Shown here piece after piece: positions 43,165-54,119 of a stretch of 64,000 nucleotides of DNA. Position 1 is the first letter of the stretch, and every line of letters starts with the position of its first letter. The position numbers were made by a program, and so were the translations under genes. The stretch comes from Lasioglossum baleicum (Eukaryota > Arthropoda > Insecta > Hymenoptera > Halictidae): positions 1,984,001 to 2,048,000 of the forward strand of contig NC_134944.1 in the NCBI RefSeq assembly GCF_051020765.1, written 5' to 3'. The notes below the pieces were generated by a model. The model had not been told where the DNA came from and made no database searches. It worked only from the letters and a program-made list of their open reading frames with translations.

Positions 43165-44983
43165 CATCCCTCAAAAGAATTAAGGGATCACTTGTGCGAA
43201 CCCGAAAAATTGCTCCCACTTTACGTGATCATAACTCCGTATCGATATCGTTAAACAATGGTTTGAAACCTCCAGTTTCAGATGCTCTGTTGCAAATTGT
43301 TGCTATGTTGGTTTTTTACGAAGTTATAGCGAGATGAAGACAACATTGACGGTTAACAAACATTTTGTGCAACTTTGGAACATCACACGGGGAGCAACAA
43401 ATTTTTTTGATAAATCGCGCGTTAATATCGTTTGGAAGGGCTACCTTTCCTGTATAAAATGTGTGGTTGCTGATTATTGTGCGATTTTTTTTATTCGAGT
43501 TATTCAACATTGCACTAAATATGGACTTTTTCACTTTAACTGGCTCCAGAAAGCGAAAAAATCGATTTCTTGCAAAATCCTGAGGTCGTAGACAAATTTT
43601 GAGACCAGATTTGAAATCGGCGTGAAACAATCTACGGGAAATGATATATAGCATGTTAAAAAAAAATTTTTCTGCACATGGTACTGGAGAAACCACATTT
43701 TTTTGAAATTCTACATGTTTAACGAATTTTCTCAACGTTAAAAAACGTTCGTACCATAATCTCCATATTTTTCCCATATTCTGCAAAGTTTCAGCTTTAA
43801 TTTAAAAAAATTTCATCGCTCTACCTCATTTCTATCGAAAGTTCTTTGATTTTGAATCGAGTTTGGTCCAAATTTTCCACTGTGCGCCGCACTATTGGCC
43901 GAACCGACGAAATCTGTGTAAAAATCAACGAACTTCCGATAGAAATGAGATAGAGCGCGATGAAATTTTTTTAAAATGAAAGCTGAAACTTCGCAGAATA
44001 TGAAATAATTATGGAGATTGTGGTATGAACGTTTTTTAACCTTGAGAAAATACGTTAAACTTGCACAATTTCAAGAAAATTGTGGCTTTTTCAATACCAC
44101 GTGCGGAAAATTTTTTTTTTTAACATGCTATATATCATTTCCCGTAGATTTTTTCACGTTGATTTCAAATCTGGTCTCAAAATTTGTCTACGACTTCAGG
44201 ATTTGGCAAGAAATCGATTTTCGATCCAAATTTTCCACTGTGTGTCGGTACCGTATTCATGTCAGGCAGCCGCTGTACGTGGCGCGCTAATTTCTGCGAA
44301 GCACTAACTTCAAACACAGCTGCCATAGGTAAAAAAGTGTCGCGGCGAGTTCATAGGGTACTCGATCGAATCGGCAGAATCTCTGCTTCAATCTGACGTT
44401 CGGATCATAGTATTACGATCATTTCCCGTCGAGATATAGCGAGTTAAAGGAAAAATGGAAATTGTGCATTTTTTAAGCATATTTTCAGAAACACCTGGTA
44501 TATGGAAATGTTAATGTCATTGAAAAAACAAAAGAAGTGTCTTGAAGAGAAAGAAACGCTCTTTCTATTGCTTTTTTGCACAAGATTCTACGATAATTTC
44601 TTTGCTTTCTGGAGTCAGTTAAAGTTAAAAAGCCAACATTTACTTCAATGTTGAATAACTCGAATAAAAAAAATCGCAGAATAATCAACAACCACACAAT
44701 TTACACAGGAAAGACAGCCCTTTCAAATGATATTAACGCGATTTATCAAAAAAATTTGTTGCTCCCCGTGTGATGTTCCAAAGTTGCACAATATTTTTGT
44801 TAACCGTCAATAATAACACAGCAACAATTTGAAACGAAGCATCTGAAACTAGATGTTTCAGGCTTTCATCAAACCATTGTTTAACGATATCGATACAGCA
44901 ATTTTGGCCGGAGTTATGATCACGTAAAGTGGGAGCAATTTTTCGGGTTCGCACAAGTGATCCCTTAATTCTTTTGAAGAGTG
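43165..44983. mobile_element. Foldback element, TCAAAAGAATTAAGG family, copy 2
   Basis: Left CATCCCTCAAAAGAATTAAG and right AATTCTTTTGAAGAGTG are flanked by TA (43163-43164, 44984-44985). The outer arms and the inner hairpin (about 43550-44215) match copy 1 at 10934. This copy has an extra 360-bp or so segment (about 44225-44610) with no counterpart in copy 1, bounded on its left by a repeat of CCAAATTTTCCACTGTG that also occurs at 43868-43884. The 156-codon minus-strand frame (43316-43786) and the 90-codon plus frame at 44018 are readings of the two hairpin arms and match no family I know. Confidence 0.75.
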
Positions 44984-44985
44984 TA

Positions 44986-46141
44986 GAATCCTTCGGTACT
45001 TTTGCTATTTGTCAATGAAAATATGAAAGAAAAGATTTCCAAAAGAAATCCGAGAGAATAAATTTGTTCCCAGCAGTCTAGTTATCGAGTTTCTGTTAAT
45101 AAACGACGGTCCAAGCGTGTTGTAACTCACGCTGTGCTGTAGGGCTGTAGGTCAGAGACAGTAGGGAGCGAGGTGTATTCGCACGAACCGGTGGCAGTCT
45201 GCGAGAGACGTGGACAGGAAACGGGAGGTGTACCCCGTTTTCCGTATTGTCAGATCCCCGTTGGACGGATTTCTTTCTCTCGGAAGAGAAATATGTAGTC
45301 GCGGGTTTAGGAGGTGAACGTACCGGAGGAGGCGACTTACTTCGCACAGCTGGTAGGTTGGAGCAAGCACCGATTCATCGTGAAAACGAAACCGAACACC
45401 GACTATGTATTACGTGTACATGTACCTATGTACACTGGCTTCTCACCTGTCGATCGCGTGTCCGCTTTATGCGATCTTTTTTTATCTTTCTCGTACAACT
45501 TTCGTTTCAACTTTTTTGTAAATATCATTTGTTATTCTTGAGATAACGCCTCGGATAAGTTGAAAGAAATTCTGCCGTGTCTCGTGGGGTTTTCTATTGT
45601 TTATCGCTCGCGTGGGCGTTAAGAGCATTTTACATTAAAGCATCGTATCATCTGCTCGTTATCTTTGCCCCTCTACTGTCCAAGGACTGCGAATTATCTC
45701 TGCTGTCTCGTCCAAGAATTTAGCAAATTCAGATATGTATTTAGGATTTGAAACGTTACAAATTCGTAGAACGAACAGAGAATTGACAAATTACACCTTC
45801 GGTGTAACGAAGCGCGATTGTAAACATTTTTATTCGTTTTGTCAACGTATAAAATGGGAGTTTATTTCAAGAAGAAAACGGGGGACTGCAACGTAAGCAC
45901 GCAGCGCCGTAATAAGAATTGAAGAACTACAGTTTTGTTACTTGACGTTCATCAGCCGAGACTTTTGCAATTATCATTATGCCGCGCATTGTGAAAAGTA
46001 AGTGGCTTATTTTGAAGAGAGTTTGTCAGTTTCATTATTTCTTCTCTCTCGCGGTGAAAGGTATATGTATGTATCGTTTATAAACCCACACGTGGCATTT
46101 ATCGATTTTTATAACTACATACAGCAGCGTAGTTATCGTTG
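44986..46141. other. Unassigned region
   Basis: A GC-richer stretch at 45100-45400 contains a GTAGGT donor-like site near 45352 but no definable exon. No repeat was recognised. Confidence 0.35.
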
Positions 46142-46346
46142 TACAGGGTGTATAAACGGTAATGGTCATACCTCTGGATCAGTGGACATTTGTAAGAGAA
46201 ACTTGCCGCAAAAGCGTTTACAACAAAGAAAATTATTGTTAAAGATTGTTTTTACTTCAACACCTTCCACGCATCCAGAAGAGAACAAGTTTGAAGGAAG
46301 CCACACATGTAAACAAATACATAGTTATTGAGATATAAGCTGTTAA
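46142..46346 (+). mobile_element. Terminal fragment of a TACAGGGTGTATAA element
   Basis: Starts TACAGGGTGTATAAACGG, then GACATTTGTAAGAGAAACTT and AACAAAGAAAATTATTGTTA, matching the reverse complement of 7006-7226. No opposite terminus is found downstream. Confidence 0.65.
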
Positions 46347-46516
46347 GCTTAGACAGATCATAATCGTCTGCGTACCAAACAAATTTAAGGATGTTCTGGA
46401 GGTATATAAAAACGCAACAAAATTTTGGAAAATTTGACAAAATATATTCTTATTAAATTAATGCAATTACCAAAGTTTGGGTTCGATTCACTGCACCGTT
46501 TAAGAATTATAGCAAC

Positions 46517-46712
46517 TTAACCTGTAACTACCCGCGCTGGTGTAAAAAGTACACCAATACAATAATATGTGTACTGTCCAGAGCACGAGAGAAGACGAGT
46601 GGGAGGGGCGTGGGGAAGTGGAGAGCGCGCCGGAGTGGTCAGACTACAACAACGTAGACGCCGCCCCCACTCTCATACGCTCTTCTTCTCGTCTTCTCTC
46701 GTGCTCCGTTTA
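46517..46712 (+). mobile_element. piggyBac-type element, family B, truncated copy
   Basis: TTAACCTGTAACTACCCGCG and the next 60 bp match 15526 onward. The internal GTCCAGAGCACGAGAGAA hairpin partner TTCTCTCGTGCTCC is at 46695-46708. The right TTAA terminus is missing. Confidence 0.65.
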
Positions 46713-46849
46713 CAATTGGTGGGTTCCCCTTCCATACGTCCGAGCAAGGTCACTGCTCCGACCCTGCTCAGGAGCAGGGTCGATTGCTCCTGCTCCCAAA
46801 TCGTCCACCTGTGCATGCCTGCCGTAAGGGGTGAAAAGGGGGTTTGAAA

Positions 46850-46992
46850 TCTAAGATGGCGGCATAACATAAAATTAAAACTCTATAGGGGTGAATGGGG
46901 GGTTAAAAGGTTTTATGGAGAAACAATATCAATTTCCGAGGGCATTAAACGGTTTTCTATGCGAGCGAAGCCGCGGGCAAAAGCTAGTAATT
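46850..46992 (+). repeat. Retroposon-like 3' fragment
   Basis: GAGCGAAGCCGCGGGCAAAA followed by GCTAGTA is a motif I associate with a widespread insect dispersed repeat. The preceding GAGAAACAATATCAATTTCC is consistent. I cannot name the family with certainty. Confidence 0.4.
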
Positions 46993-47019
46993 CATAGAAT
47001 TTAAACCGAAAAGCTTGGT

Positions 47020-47440
47020 CTTTGGAAGCTAAATTCAGTTCGTTCCACATCGATTGACGGATGACCAAAAATTGAACCGAATTGGGCATTAATTGTCATT
47101 GATTTTTTGACCAAACATCACATTTTTTTGCTTCAACATCCAGCGTATTCACCCGACTTGGCTCCCCACGACTATTTTCTATTCCCGAAGCTGCATTTGG
47201 CAATGAAAGGAAATCGTTATGCATCAATTGAAGACATTCAACGGTCAACGACGAGTAGTCTCAACACCATTCCGATCAGCGATATAAAAAAGTCGTTTGA
47301 TGCACTTCTTGAACGTGCGAATCGCTGTATTTCTGCTAACGGTGAATATTTCGAATAAATAAAATGATTTTTGCCAAGATTTTTTAACTACTTTTGATTC
47401 TATATAGCCATTCCGGTTACTTTTGGGACAGAGGGTGTAG
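47020..47440 (+). pseudogene. Mariner transposase remnant with large internal deletion
   Basis: A first block reads VPHRLTDDQKLNRIGH, corresponding to the mid-N-terminal WVPHxLT motif. It is followed after a stop by HHIFLLQHPAYSPDLAPHDY and FLFPKLHLAMKGNRYASIED, ending SANGEYFE with a stop at 47356-47358. The central part of the catalytic domain, with the first two aspartates, is deleted; only the last one (PHDYF) remains. The terminal CGGTTACTTTTGGGACAG near 47413 looks like the 3' inverted repeat. It cannot make active transposase. Confidence 0.82.
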
Positions 47441-48067
47441 AATTATTACGTGTACAGAACGATTCAGAACTTGCGGTACAGTCCAGATAACTTTTAGAAT
47501 AACCGTAAATTATGTGATACAGCGATTCGTAAACATTAGCTCCCGCTAGTTACGCAGAAATATTTTTTTTTACGTTTCATGTCGCATTTCATGCTTTAGA
47601 AATTTGTACACGTTCATAAAATGATTGCACGTAGCCATAGTAAATATAATCTACAGCGAATGAGAGATTGAATGGGCGTTCCATTAAAATCAATGGAGTC
47701 GCATTCCTGAACGAAAGCAGACTTGGCGTAGATCAGTGGCAGGAATGGAACGTCGAAATGTGAAAGGGAAACTGAAAGTTTATGAATCTTCGGATATTGA
47801 TGACAGCTCTGCGAAAATAATGAAATGGCACGTGTCCAAAGGGACCGGCGCGGCGCGCAACATCCATCGGGGGGAAGTAAAGAAGTACGGGAAGACTGGC
47901 TTTCAAAACTGGCTGACAGCCAGTTTCCATTCGGTTGATACGTCTGCCCTCTGTACATCCGAATAATGCTGTTACACGACGAAAATCGACTTCGCTTTCG
48001 GCTGCATAAGGGTTAAAGGTCGCGTTAAACGGAGCCGGTTCATTTAGGAATGCCTGACCTCCCTGCT
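47441..48067. other. Unassigned region
   Basis: Frames at 47614-47966 overlap on both strands without domains. A GGCGCGGCGCGC run lies at 47847-47858. Confidence 0.4.
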
Positions 48068-48345
48068 ATCTCTTATTCCTATTTTTAAATCGAATATACA
48101 CCGAAATGATGTGCTTAAACCTTTCGCTACTCCTCCTTTAATCGACGCTAAATTGATTTCAATTTCTTTTTATTATCCTTCTTATTCGTACCCTTATTTC
48201 TATTTTTCCATCGAATATACACCGAAATGATGTGCTTAAACCTTCCGCTACTCTTCCTTTAATCGACGCTAAATTTATTTCAATTTCTTTTTATTATCCT
48301 TCTTATTCGCACTCTTATTTCTGTTTTTCTATCGAATATACGATT
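48068..48345. repeat. 121-bp tandem repeat, about 2.3 copies
   Basis: CGAATATACACCGAAATGAT starts at 48091 and 48212, and CGAATATAC again at 48333, a constant 121-bp period. Each full unit contains CTTTAATCGACGCTAAAT and CAATTTCTTTTTATTATCCT. Confidence 0.88.
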
Positions 48346-49588
48346 TACACGACTGATTTCACGATTTATTATGCAGCGATTAAGTAATACAATGAATGCG
48401 TCACAATTTCTCAGATTAGTCTACACCGTTTCCTTGGATAAAAAATTTGGATTGTTAATTACGAAAATCGAATGTTGGTATTGAGATAGCTTGTATGGGA
48501 AGGTACATCATTCCCCGTGTACCGGAATATTCGCTGTAACGATACAGGTACAATAATTAATGAGATAATCGATACTTTCCAACCTTAATTGAATTCTGCT
48601 GGAAGCGTATTCTGCAATACCGATGTGTAATTACGTGCTCCTTTACCGAAAAATTAGGTACATACAATGGGTCTCTTCTCAGAATAATATTCATCAAGTG
48701 ATTCTCTAACGATCTGCGCCATTCTCATCGATATCACAAACGGGAAAGCATCATGGATTTAAATATGTTCGCTGCGAAACTCTTTTTCCATTCCGATTGC
48801 GAATAGAATGCGATAACAAGTATTTCTATGCTCCGACTGTTGTTCGAATACATTTGAAATCAATAATTCATATATTCGATGGAATATAAAAGATCGATCT
48901 TTTGGCCCGACTACGCTAGATTGTCCCTTTAAGCCGGAGTATTAAGGACAAGCTGAAGCTTGAACCAGTCTTCCCGCAAGGAGACGCGCACCAAAGTCAT
49001 GTTAGCCCATCAACCAGTTACTTGTCAGCTCTGCTTCGGTGGCTAACTTCGTCCCCCGTTCCCGCACAGGTTTCGAGAAAATTCAATTGAACTAACAGAG
49101 AAATGAGAATTCTGAAAAAGGAACGACGAGCATGTTACAGCGCGCCCAGCGTGACCTCGCGGAATCCGTAACTTTTGCGCAGCTTCTGTCCGAACGACGA
49201 GTGTCAATAAAATTTATAACAAACTTGCACCGCTATGTAAACTAAATGATTTCTGCCAGAGACCAACTTTTGCTACAGATTCCGTCGTTGATAATCTCCG
49301 GACGATCCGTGCCGCGAACTTTACGCGCTTTTCCAGATATCTGCTCGTATAATTTGTTACAAGTTGTTTTTCAGCCGCTGATCACGTATATTTCATTGAT
49401 TTTACGATTAACACAGTGAAACAGAAACAAGTACTGTTTGTAATTTCTTGAATGCGTTTCTTTATTTTGTACATTGTAGATGATTTACGGGTAAAAATTG
49501 CGTAAGACGGTGTACTATCGCTTGCAATAAAAAGGTCGCCTTTCATAATTTATAAAATTGTACTAATAGCGGCAGTTGAATGAAATAA
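48346..49588. other. Unassigned region
   Basis: No gene or repeat was recognised. Confidence 0.4.
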
Positions 49589-49590
49589 TA

Positions 49591-51118
49591 CAGCGGACGA
49601 AATTTCTATAAGAACATCATAATTTTCTGCCAAAAGTTCATTTATACGGTAAATTTATGTTAGTATAGTGTGAAAACCGTATGAACACCAATGTATTATT
49701 ACCGTAAAGTAGTGCATGTAAACAAATTCGAAAGTTCTCAGATAAAACGATAAATTTATCTCAGTTCTGTATAATCATTACTACAAGAAACATCGTCCAT
49801 ACCTCAGACAGAGTAAATATTGAAATTTAAATACAAAATTGTTCAACATACATACATATAATAATTCTTCATTTATTAGAATAACACGCGGAAAAGTTTT
49901 AAATCTCGAAGAAAGAATAAAAATAGATGCATACCACGATGCAGGTTGCTCTATTCGAGAGATAGCCAAAAAATTAATAGATCTACTTGCATACATCATT
50001 TTCTAAAATTGCGTGAAAAATATGGCAAAAATCATTATACAGGTGGAAATACAAAACTCACAAGGCGTGATCGTTCTCGTATCTTTAAAGAAATATCAAC
50101 TAATAATAGCACTGCCATTGAAGTAGCAAGAGTTTTGGATCTACCAATAACTACACGACGTGTACAGCAAATATTGCAACACGATACACGGTTAAAATGG
50201 AGTAAAAAAGTAATGAAGCCACCTCTTACCCAGGAGCACAAAACTGCAAGATTAAAATTCGCAAGAGATCACATGACCTGGCGTCAAGAGTGGAAAAATG
50301 TTATATTTTCCGATGAAAAAAAAATTTAATCTAGACGGTCCCGACGGTTTTAGATACTATTGGTATGATTTACGTAAGGATAAAGCCGTAGCGATTAGTA
50401 GGAATTTCGGCGGTGGAAGTTTAATGGTGTGGGCTGCGTTCAGCTATAATTCGAAAACACCAATATGCAAAACTTGTACGAGAATGAACGCAGAAAAATA
50501 CATTGCCCTATTAGAAAACACTTTAATTTGCTTCATCGAAGAAAATCGTGACGACAACGTTATTTTTCAACAAGATAACGCAACGATACACAATGCTAAG
50601 AAGACTCGGGAGTGGTTTAGACAAAAGAATTTGCAACTAATGAACTGGCCGTCACGTTCCCACGATCTAAACCCAATAGAAAATTTATGGGGAATCCTAT
50701 CACGAGCAATATATAAAAATGGGAAGGAGTATAACAACGTTAAAGAGTTAGAAAACGCAGTAAGATACGAGTGGAATCAAATCCATAAAACAACGTTGCA
50801 GAAATTAGTTTGTTGTATGGAAAATAGAATATTTGAAGTGATTAACTGTAACGGTGGAAGTACTAAATACTACTAATTATATACTTGGTTTTTGTTCGAA
50901 TTTATTAGACAGTTTTTACAGAAATTTCGTTATACTTGTGTACATTAAGTTGTAATACTTTGTTCATAACAAAAACGAAGCAGTTTTTTTGAATCAGAAT
51001 ATTGATTTCTGCTTTTTTATATTCCTTAACTATTTTTCTAGCCTTCTTTTAATCATATTATCAAAAATACTTAACTCTTTTGTTCAAAATAGTGTTCTTA
51101 TAGAAATTTCGTCCACTG
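49591..51118 (+). mobile_element. Tc1-like transposon, near-complete copy 2
   Basis: The termini CAGCGGACGAAATTTCTATA and TATAGAAATTTCGTCCACTG are mirrored, with TA at 49589-49590 and 51119-51120. 1528 bp. Its transposase shares the A9 frameshift and the ATA at the expected start with copy 1, and has one additional frameshift. Confidence 0.92.
49845..50876 (+). pseudogene. Tc1-like transposase (DD34E), two frameshifts
   Basis: It is homologous throughout to the transposase at 29972-31007. The expected start codon before TRGKVLNLEERIKIDAYHDA reads ATA. A 1-base deletion in the first A run (A6 at 49968-49973, against seven in copy 1) breaks the frame within IAKKINRS. The frame from 49946 to 50329 then covers the second helix-turn-helix and VIFSDEKK (first aspartate), and breaks at A9 (50316-50324). 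The final frame runs to 50876 with FNLDGPDGFRYYW, FQQDNATI (second aspartate) and DLNPIENLWG (glutamate). The catalytic triad is therefore present but split. SPDL of copy 1 is SHDL here. Confidence 0.88.
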
Positions 51119-51338
51119 TAGGTCTATGTTGGCACATTCGCTTATCAGAGTAATTGTCCCAGGCTGGTCCATAGTAATCGAGTAGTCGCGCGAGTCTAAG
51201 GACGATGTAATCGGTCGAAGGCCATTCAAGAACCATCGATGAACACTTTTCCTCCTCCACCAGCGGTGCTTAGTTCCTCCCATAAGCTTCAAGTTTACTT
51301 GGTAAACCTATACCACTGTGCGCATTTCGAAGCAGCTG

Positions 51339-51443
51339 AACCAGTTCTTTAGACAGCTTAATGAGCTTCTCAGGTAACTTTACCAGCTTCTGTGGCAGCT
51401 TAACCAGCTCCCGAGACTGTTTAACCAATTACTTAGGAAGCTT
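51339..51443 (-). repeat. Five-unit 21-bp tandem repeat that reads as leucine heptads
   Basis: Exactly five units of 21 bp, consensus AACCAGCTTCTNNGGCAGCTT. Read on the minus strand the units translate as degenerate heptads: KLPQKLV, KLPEKLI, KLSKELV and QLLR, with K or Q at position 1 and L or V at the hydrophobic positions. One unit has a stop (TAA at about 51431-51433) and the frame ends soon after with no ATG. It could be a decayed coding repeat of coiled-coil type or a simple minisatellite whose period happens to be 21. Confidence 0.6.
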
Positions 51444-52603
51444 GTGTATCGACTCCGCGACCCGCAAATACTCTATACTTAATCCGTAACTTTAAATATC
51501 ATTGTAGTGTATACCATATCCGTAAACAGGTTCACATGTTGAACCCATCTGCCTACTCCGGTAACTCGTGGCAGGGATTGTGTACACGGGTAGTAATATT
51601 CATGATACTTTGGCTGTATTCGTGGTTCAGGCTGCTCGAAAATTTCCGCCTCAGATTAATATTTACATAATTATAGCTGGCGGTACCGATTTTACCGACA
51701 AAGTGTGGGATATTGCGTCGCTTTTGCATGAAATATAACAAGAAATTGGACGATCCGCGGATATTAAAAATGGCCCTGTTTTGTTTGTTTACAGATACCT
51801 TGACGTCTGCTCGACAGATCAGCCCGACAAATTCCACGAGGTACGTAACCTCTCGCGTTTCCGTGAAGAAACACGGGACGACTTTCACAGGCGATAATCC
51901 AACTTTTGCAATTTTTCATGCGGGCGAAGTTGAAAATATGTTGCCCCGGCTCCGCGAGAGAATACAATTATGCAAATAACGTTTTCTCGAAAGGCTGCGT
52001 GTCTCAGCAGCGCGGAAACTTTTTTCCGATGTGTGTAATTAAATACGAAGCGAGAAGGACAGAGCAAGACACAAAACGATGAGATGGTAAGGGAAGGGAA
52101 GGGGAGGGGAGGAGGATGGGACGGAATTAATGGGAAAACGGAAGTTATATGGAACATAAAGAGAATAAACAAAAGTGCAAAGTTCGGTCGTCTAGTTAAT
52201 CGATAAAAGCAACCGCCCCGGGAAACCGTAACTGAAATTTTTTTCCCCGCCAACTGTCCAAACAATTTTAATGAAATATTGGGAAATTCGGACAATTTAC
52301 ACACGGGGCCGTTCCTTTTCTCCCGAGAGAGAATTCTCTCGCGCACGGTTTTCCCCTTCAGGAACGTGCAAATAGGCCCCAAACCCCCCTACCCACCTCC
52401 GCGTGACTTTTCCTCCGTGTGGTTTTGTTTCTTCGGTTTTTCTTTCATTTCCAGCGACTTTATTGTTCGATCGGTTTGACGGTAAATTTACATCAACTCA
52501 TTCGTATGCGCTGTCGGAAACTGAATGGTGGCAGGAACAACGCATATTGTCTGTATATCTGTTTCCATTAATTGATTCCTGTGCGCGGATTCGTTTAAAA
52601 TAC

Positions 52604-52634
52604 GTTGCGTTGCGTTGCGTCGCGTCGCGTCGCG
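52604..52634. repeat. CGTTG/CGTCG pentanucleotide repeat
   Basis: About six 5-bp units: CGTTG twice or more, then CGTCG. Confidence 0.85.
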
Positions 52635-53216
52635 TACACACCGCGAAGGATGACCAGAGAGATGTAATGATTGGAACGGGAAATTGATTAAAAAGAGAAA
52701 CAAATAAATGCGATGCTTCGAGCATCGATGATTAATAGCCTTAATAATGCTGACCCGTTTCACTTTGTTGCTTCGCAAATGTAAATGTGATTTTATTAGT
52801 CTTCTAATTGAATCACTGTCTAGACTAGACACGCGGCCAGTTTCGACATCACAGCTCTGAATTCTCGTGAAATTTGAGCGAACGTCAAATATATTATATT
52901 AATTACCACTTTTCGATTTTTCCCCGATCGAACGTTTCACTTTCCATTTTTTTCTCTCCCTTTGTCATTCTATTTCGAGTTAATACCTGTCCCGGCTGTG
53001 ACGGTGCACTCGATATCCACACACGTGCGTGTTTGAAACGCTTGTCATGTGCAGATCTCGAACGCGAACGTGCACCGCATTTTCCATATCGCGGCGGTCT
53101 AGAAAAAGTCCAGCAAGAAGTCTGACGATCCCGTGGAAACCTGGTGTGCAGGTCGGAATCACGTCCTTACACCTATGTATGTATATCCGAGTCACCGTGC
53201 CGCCCATTTTATTATT

Positions 53217-53388
53217 ACCACGTTTTTATATTAGCTCGCTTTCTTGTCTGTCTGTTTGTTCGGTACAAATTTCCAATTGATTTTAAACTAATTTCCCGAT
53301 GAGCTAGAGACTTGAAATTTTAAACATAGCTCAGAACTGAATGACAATGCAATATTTTTAAAAAATTTTTTAAAAAGCCTACACGTTT
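53217..53388 (-). repeat. Dispersed repeat R, reverse copy
   Basis: ACCACGTTTTTATATTAGCT, GTCTGTCTGTTTGTTCGGTA and CGATGAGCTAGAGACTTGAA match the reverse complement of 28278-28462. Confidence 0.75.
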
Positions 53389-53439
53389 AGGAGATATATA
53401 AACTATTAAAAATTTAACCGTTACACCCTCCGGTTCGTT

Positions 53440-54119
53440 AAAACGAAAAACGTGGGGCGCAAGATAATACATAGCATAGTTGGGCAGTATATTTAAATAC
53501 TTCTGTGCCACTTGAAATGTAGACGGGCTTGAATTGGGCAAATAGAGCCTCGGCTCTACAACGCCATCTCTGTACTACGATATGGGGAGTAACGAATAAA
53601 CCATTAAATAACCATTAAAATTATTTAAATACCATTTGGAATAAAAGATACATAACTTTTATTTGTTATTCGAAGGTTCGAATAAAAAACTATCTTTCAT
53701 TCGACTTTTATTTAAATAATTTTGTATTTTGTAATTTTGTAAGCGGATGTATGTATTCGAAGCTTCGAATACAATTTGTAACTATTATTCATCGGATACA
53801 TTCTCGGCGAATACAAGATTATTTAAATAAAAGTCGAATAAAAGATACTTTTGTATTCGAACCTTCGAATAACGAATACTGTATCTTTTACTCGTTATTC
53901 GAAATTTCTATTTAAATACAATTTAAAGACAATGTATTTAAATACAATTTTTGCCCATCACTGATTCATAGTAAGGAGTGTAGAGAGAGTAGCTGCCGCT
54001 GAGAAAACTCGCACAACAGTTCATATCATTTGCAGTGCAATAAAATTGTTAGTGATTTAGGTGAACTATTCATGCATCAATTATTCTATTGCATGCGCCC
54101 CACGTTTTTCGTTTTAAAA
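53440..54119. repeat. 25-bp inverted repeat split by a hAT-type MITE
   Basis: TTAAAACGAAAAACGTGGGG followed by CGCA (53440-53463) is mirrored by GCGCCCCACGTTTTTCGTTTTAA (54096-54118). Between them lie the MITE at 53475-53963 and about 130 bp of other DNA. Before the MITE inserted, the repeats were about 140 bp apart. Confidence 0.7.
53475..53963. mobile_element. hAT-type MITE with AATACATT/TTCGAATA-rich interior
   Basis: CATAGTTGGGCAG at the left and TTTGCCCATCACTG at the right are related to the CAGAGTTGGGC termini. The flanking 8-mers ATACATAG (53467-53474) and ATTCATAG (53964-53971) differ at one base. The interior is repeated TATTTAAATA, TTCGAATA and ATAAAAGATA words in both orientations. 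A piece of unrelated DNA with GGCTCTACAACGCC lies near 53550. Confidence 0.65.

Larger units (their letters stand above)
51121..53216. other. Unassigned region with two short tandem repeats
   Basis: Apart from the 21-bp repeat (51339-51443) and a CGTTG/CGTCG run (52604-52634), no gene or element is recognised. The 165-codon minus-strand frame at 51885-52382 has no domain and no supporting context. Confidence 0.35.

Noticed and set aside
43316..43786. 156-codon minus-strand frame
   Set aside because: It lies in the foldback element at 43165 and is a reading of repeat arms. The matching frame in copy 1 is interrupted.
46480..46500. GGGTTCGATTC as a tRNA B box
   Set aside because: No A box or foldable cloverleaf upstream. 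The same holds for GGTTCGATTC near 25574.
51885..52382. 165-codon minus-strand frame
   Set aside because: No domain, no repeat support, overlaps several other frames, and has proline- and phenylalanine-rich chance composition.
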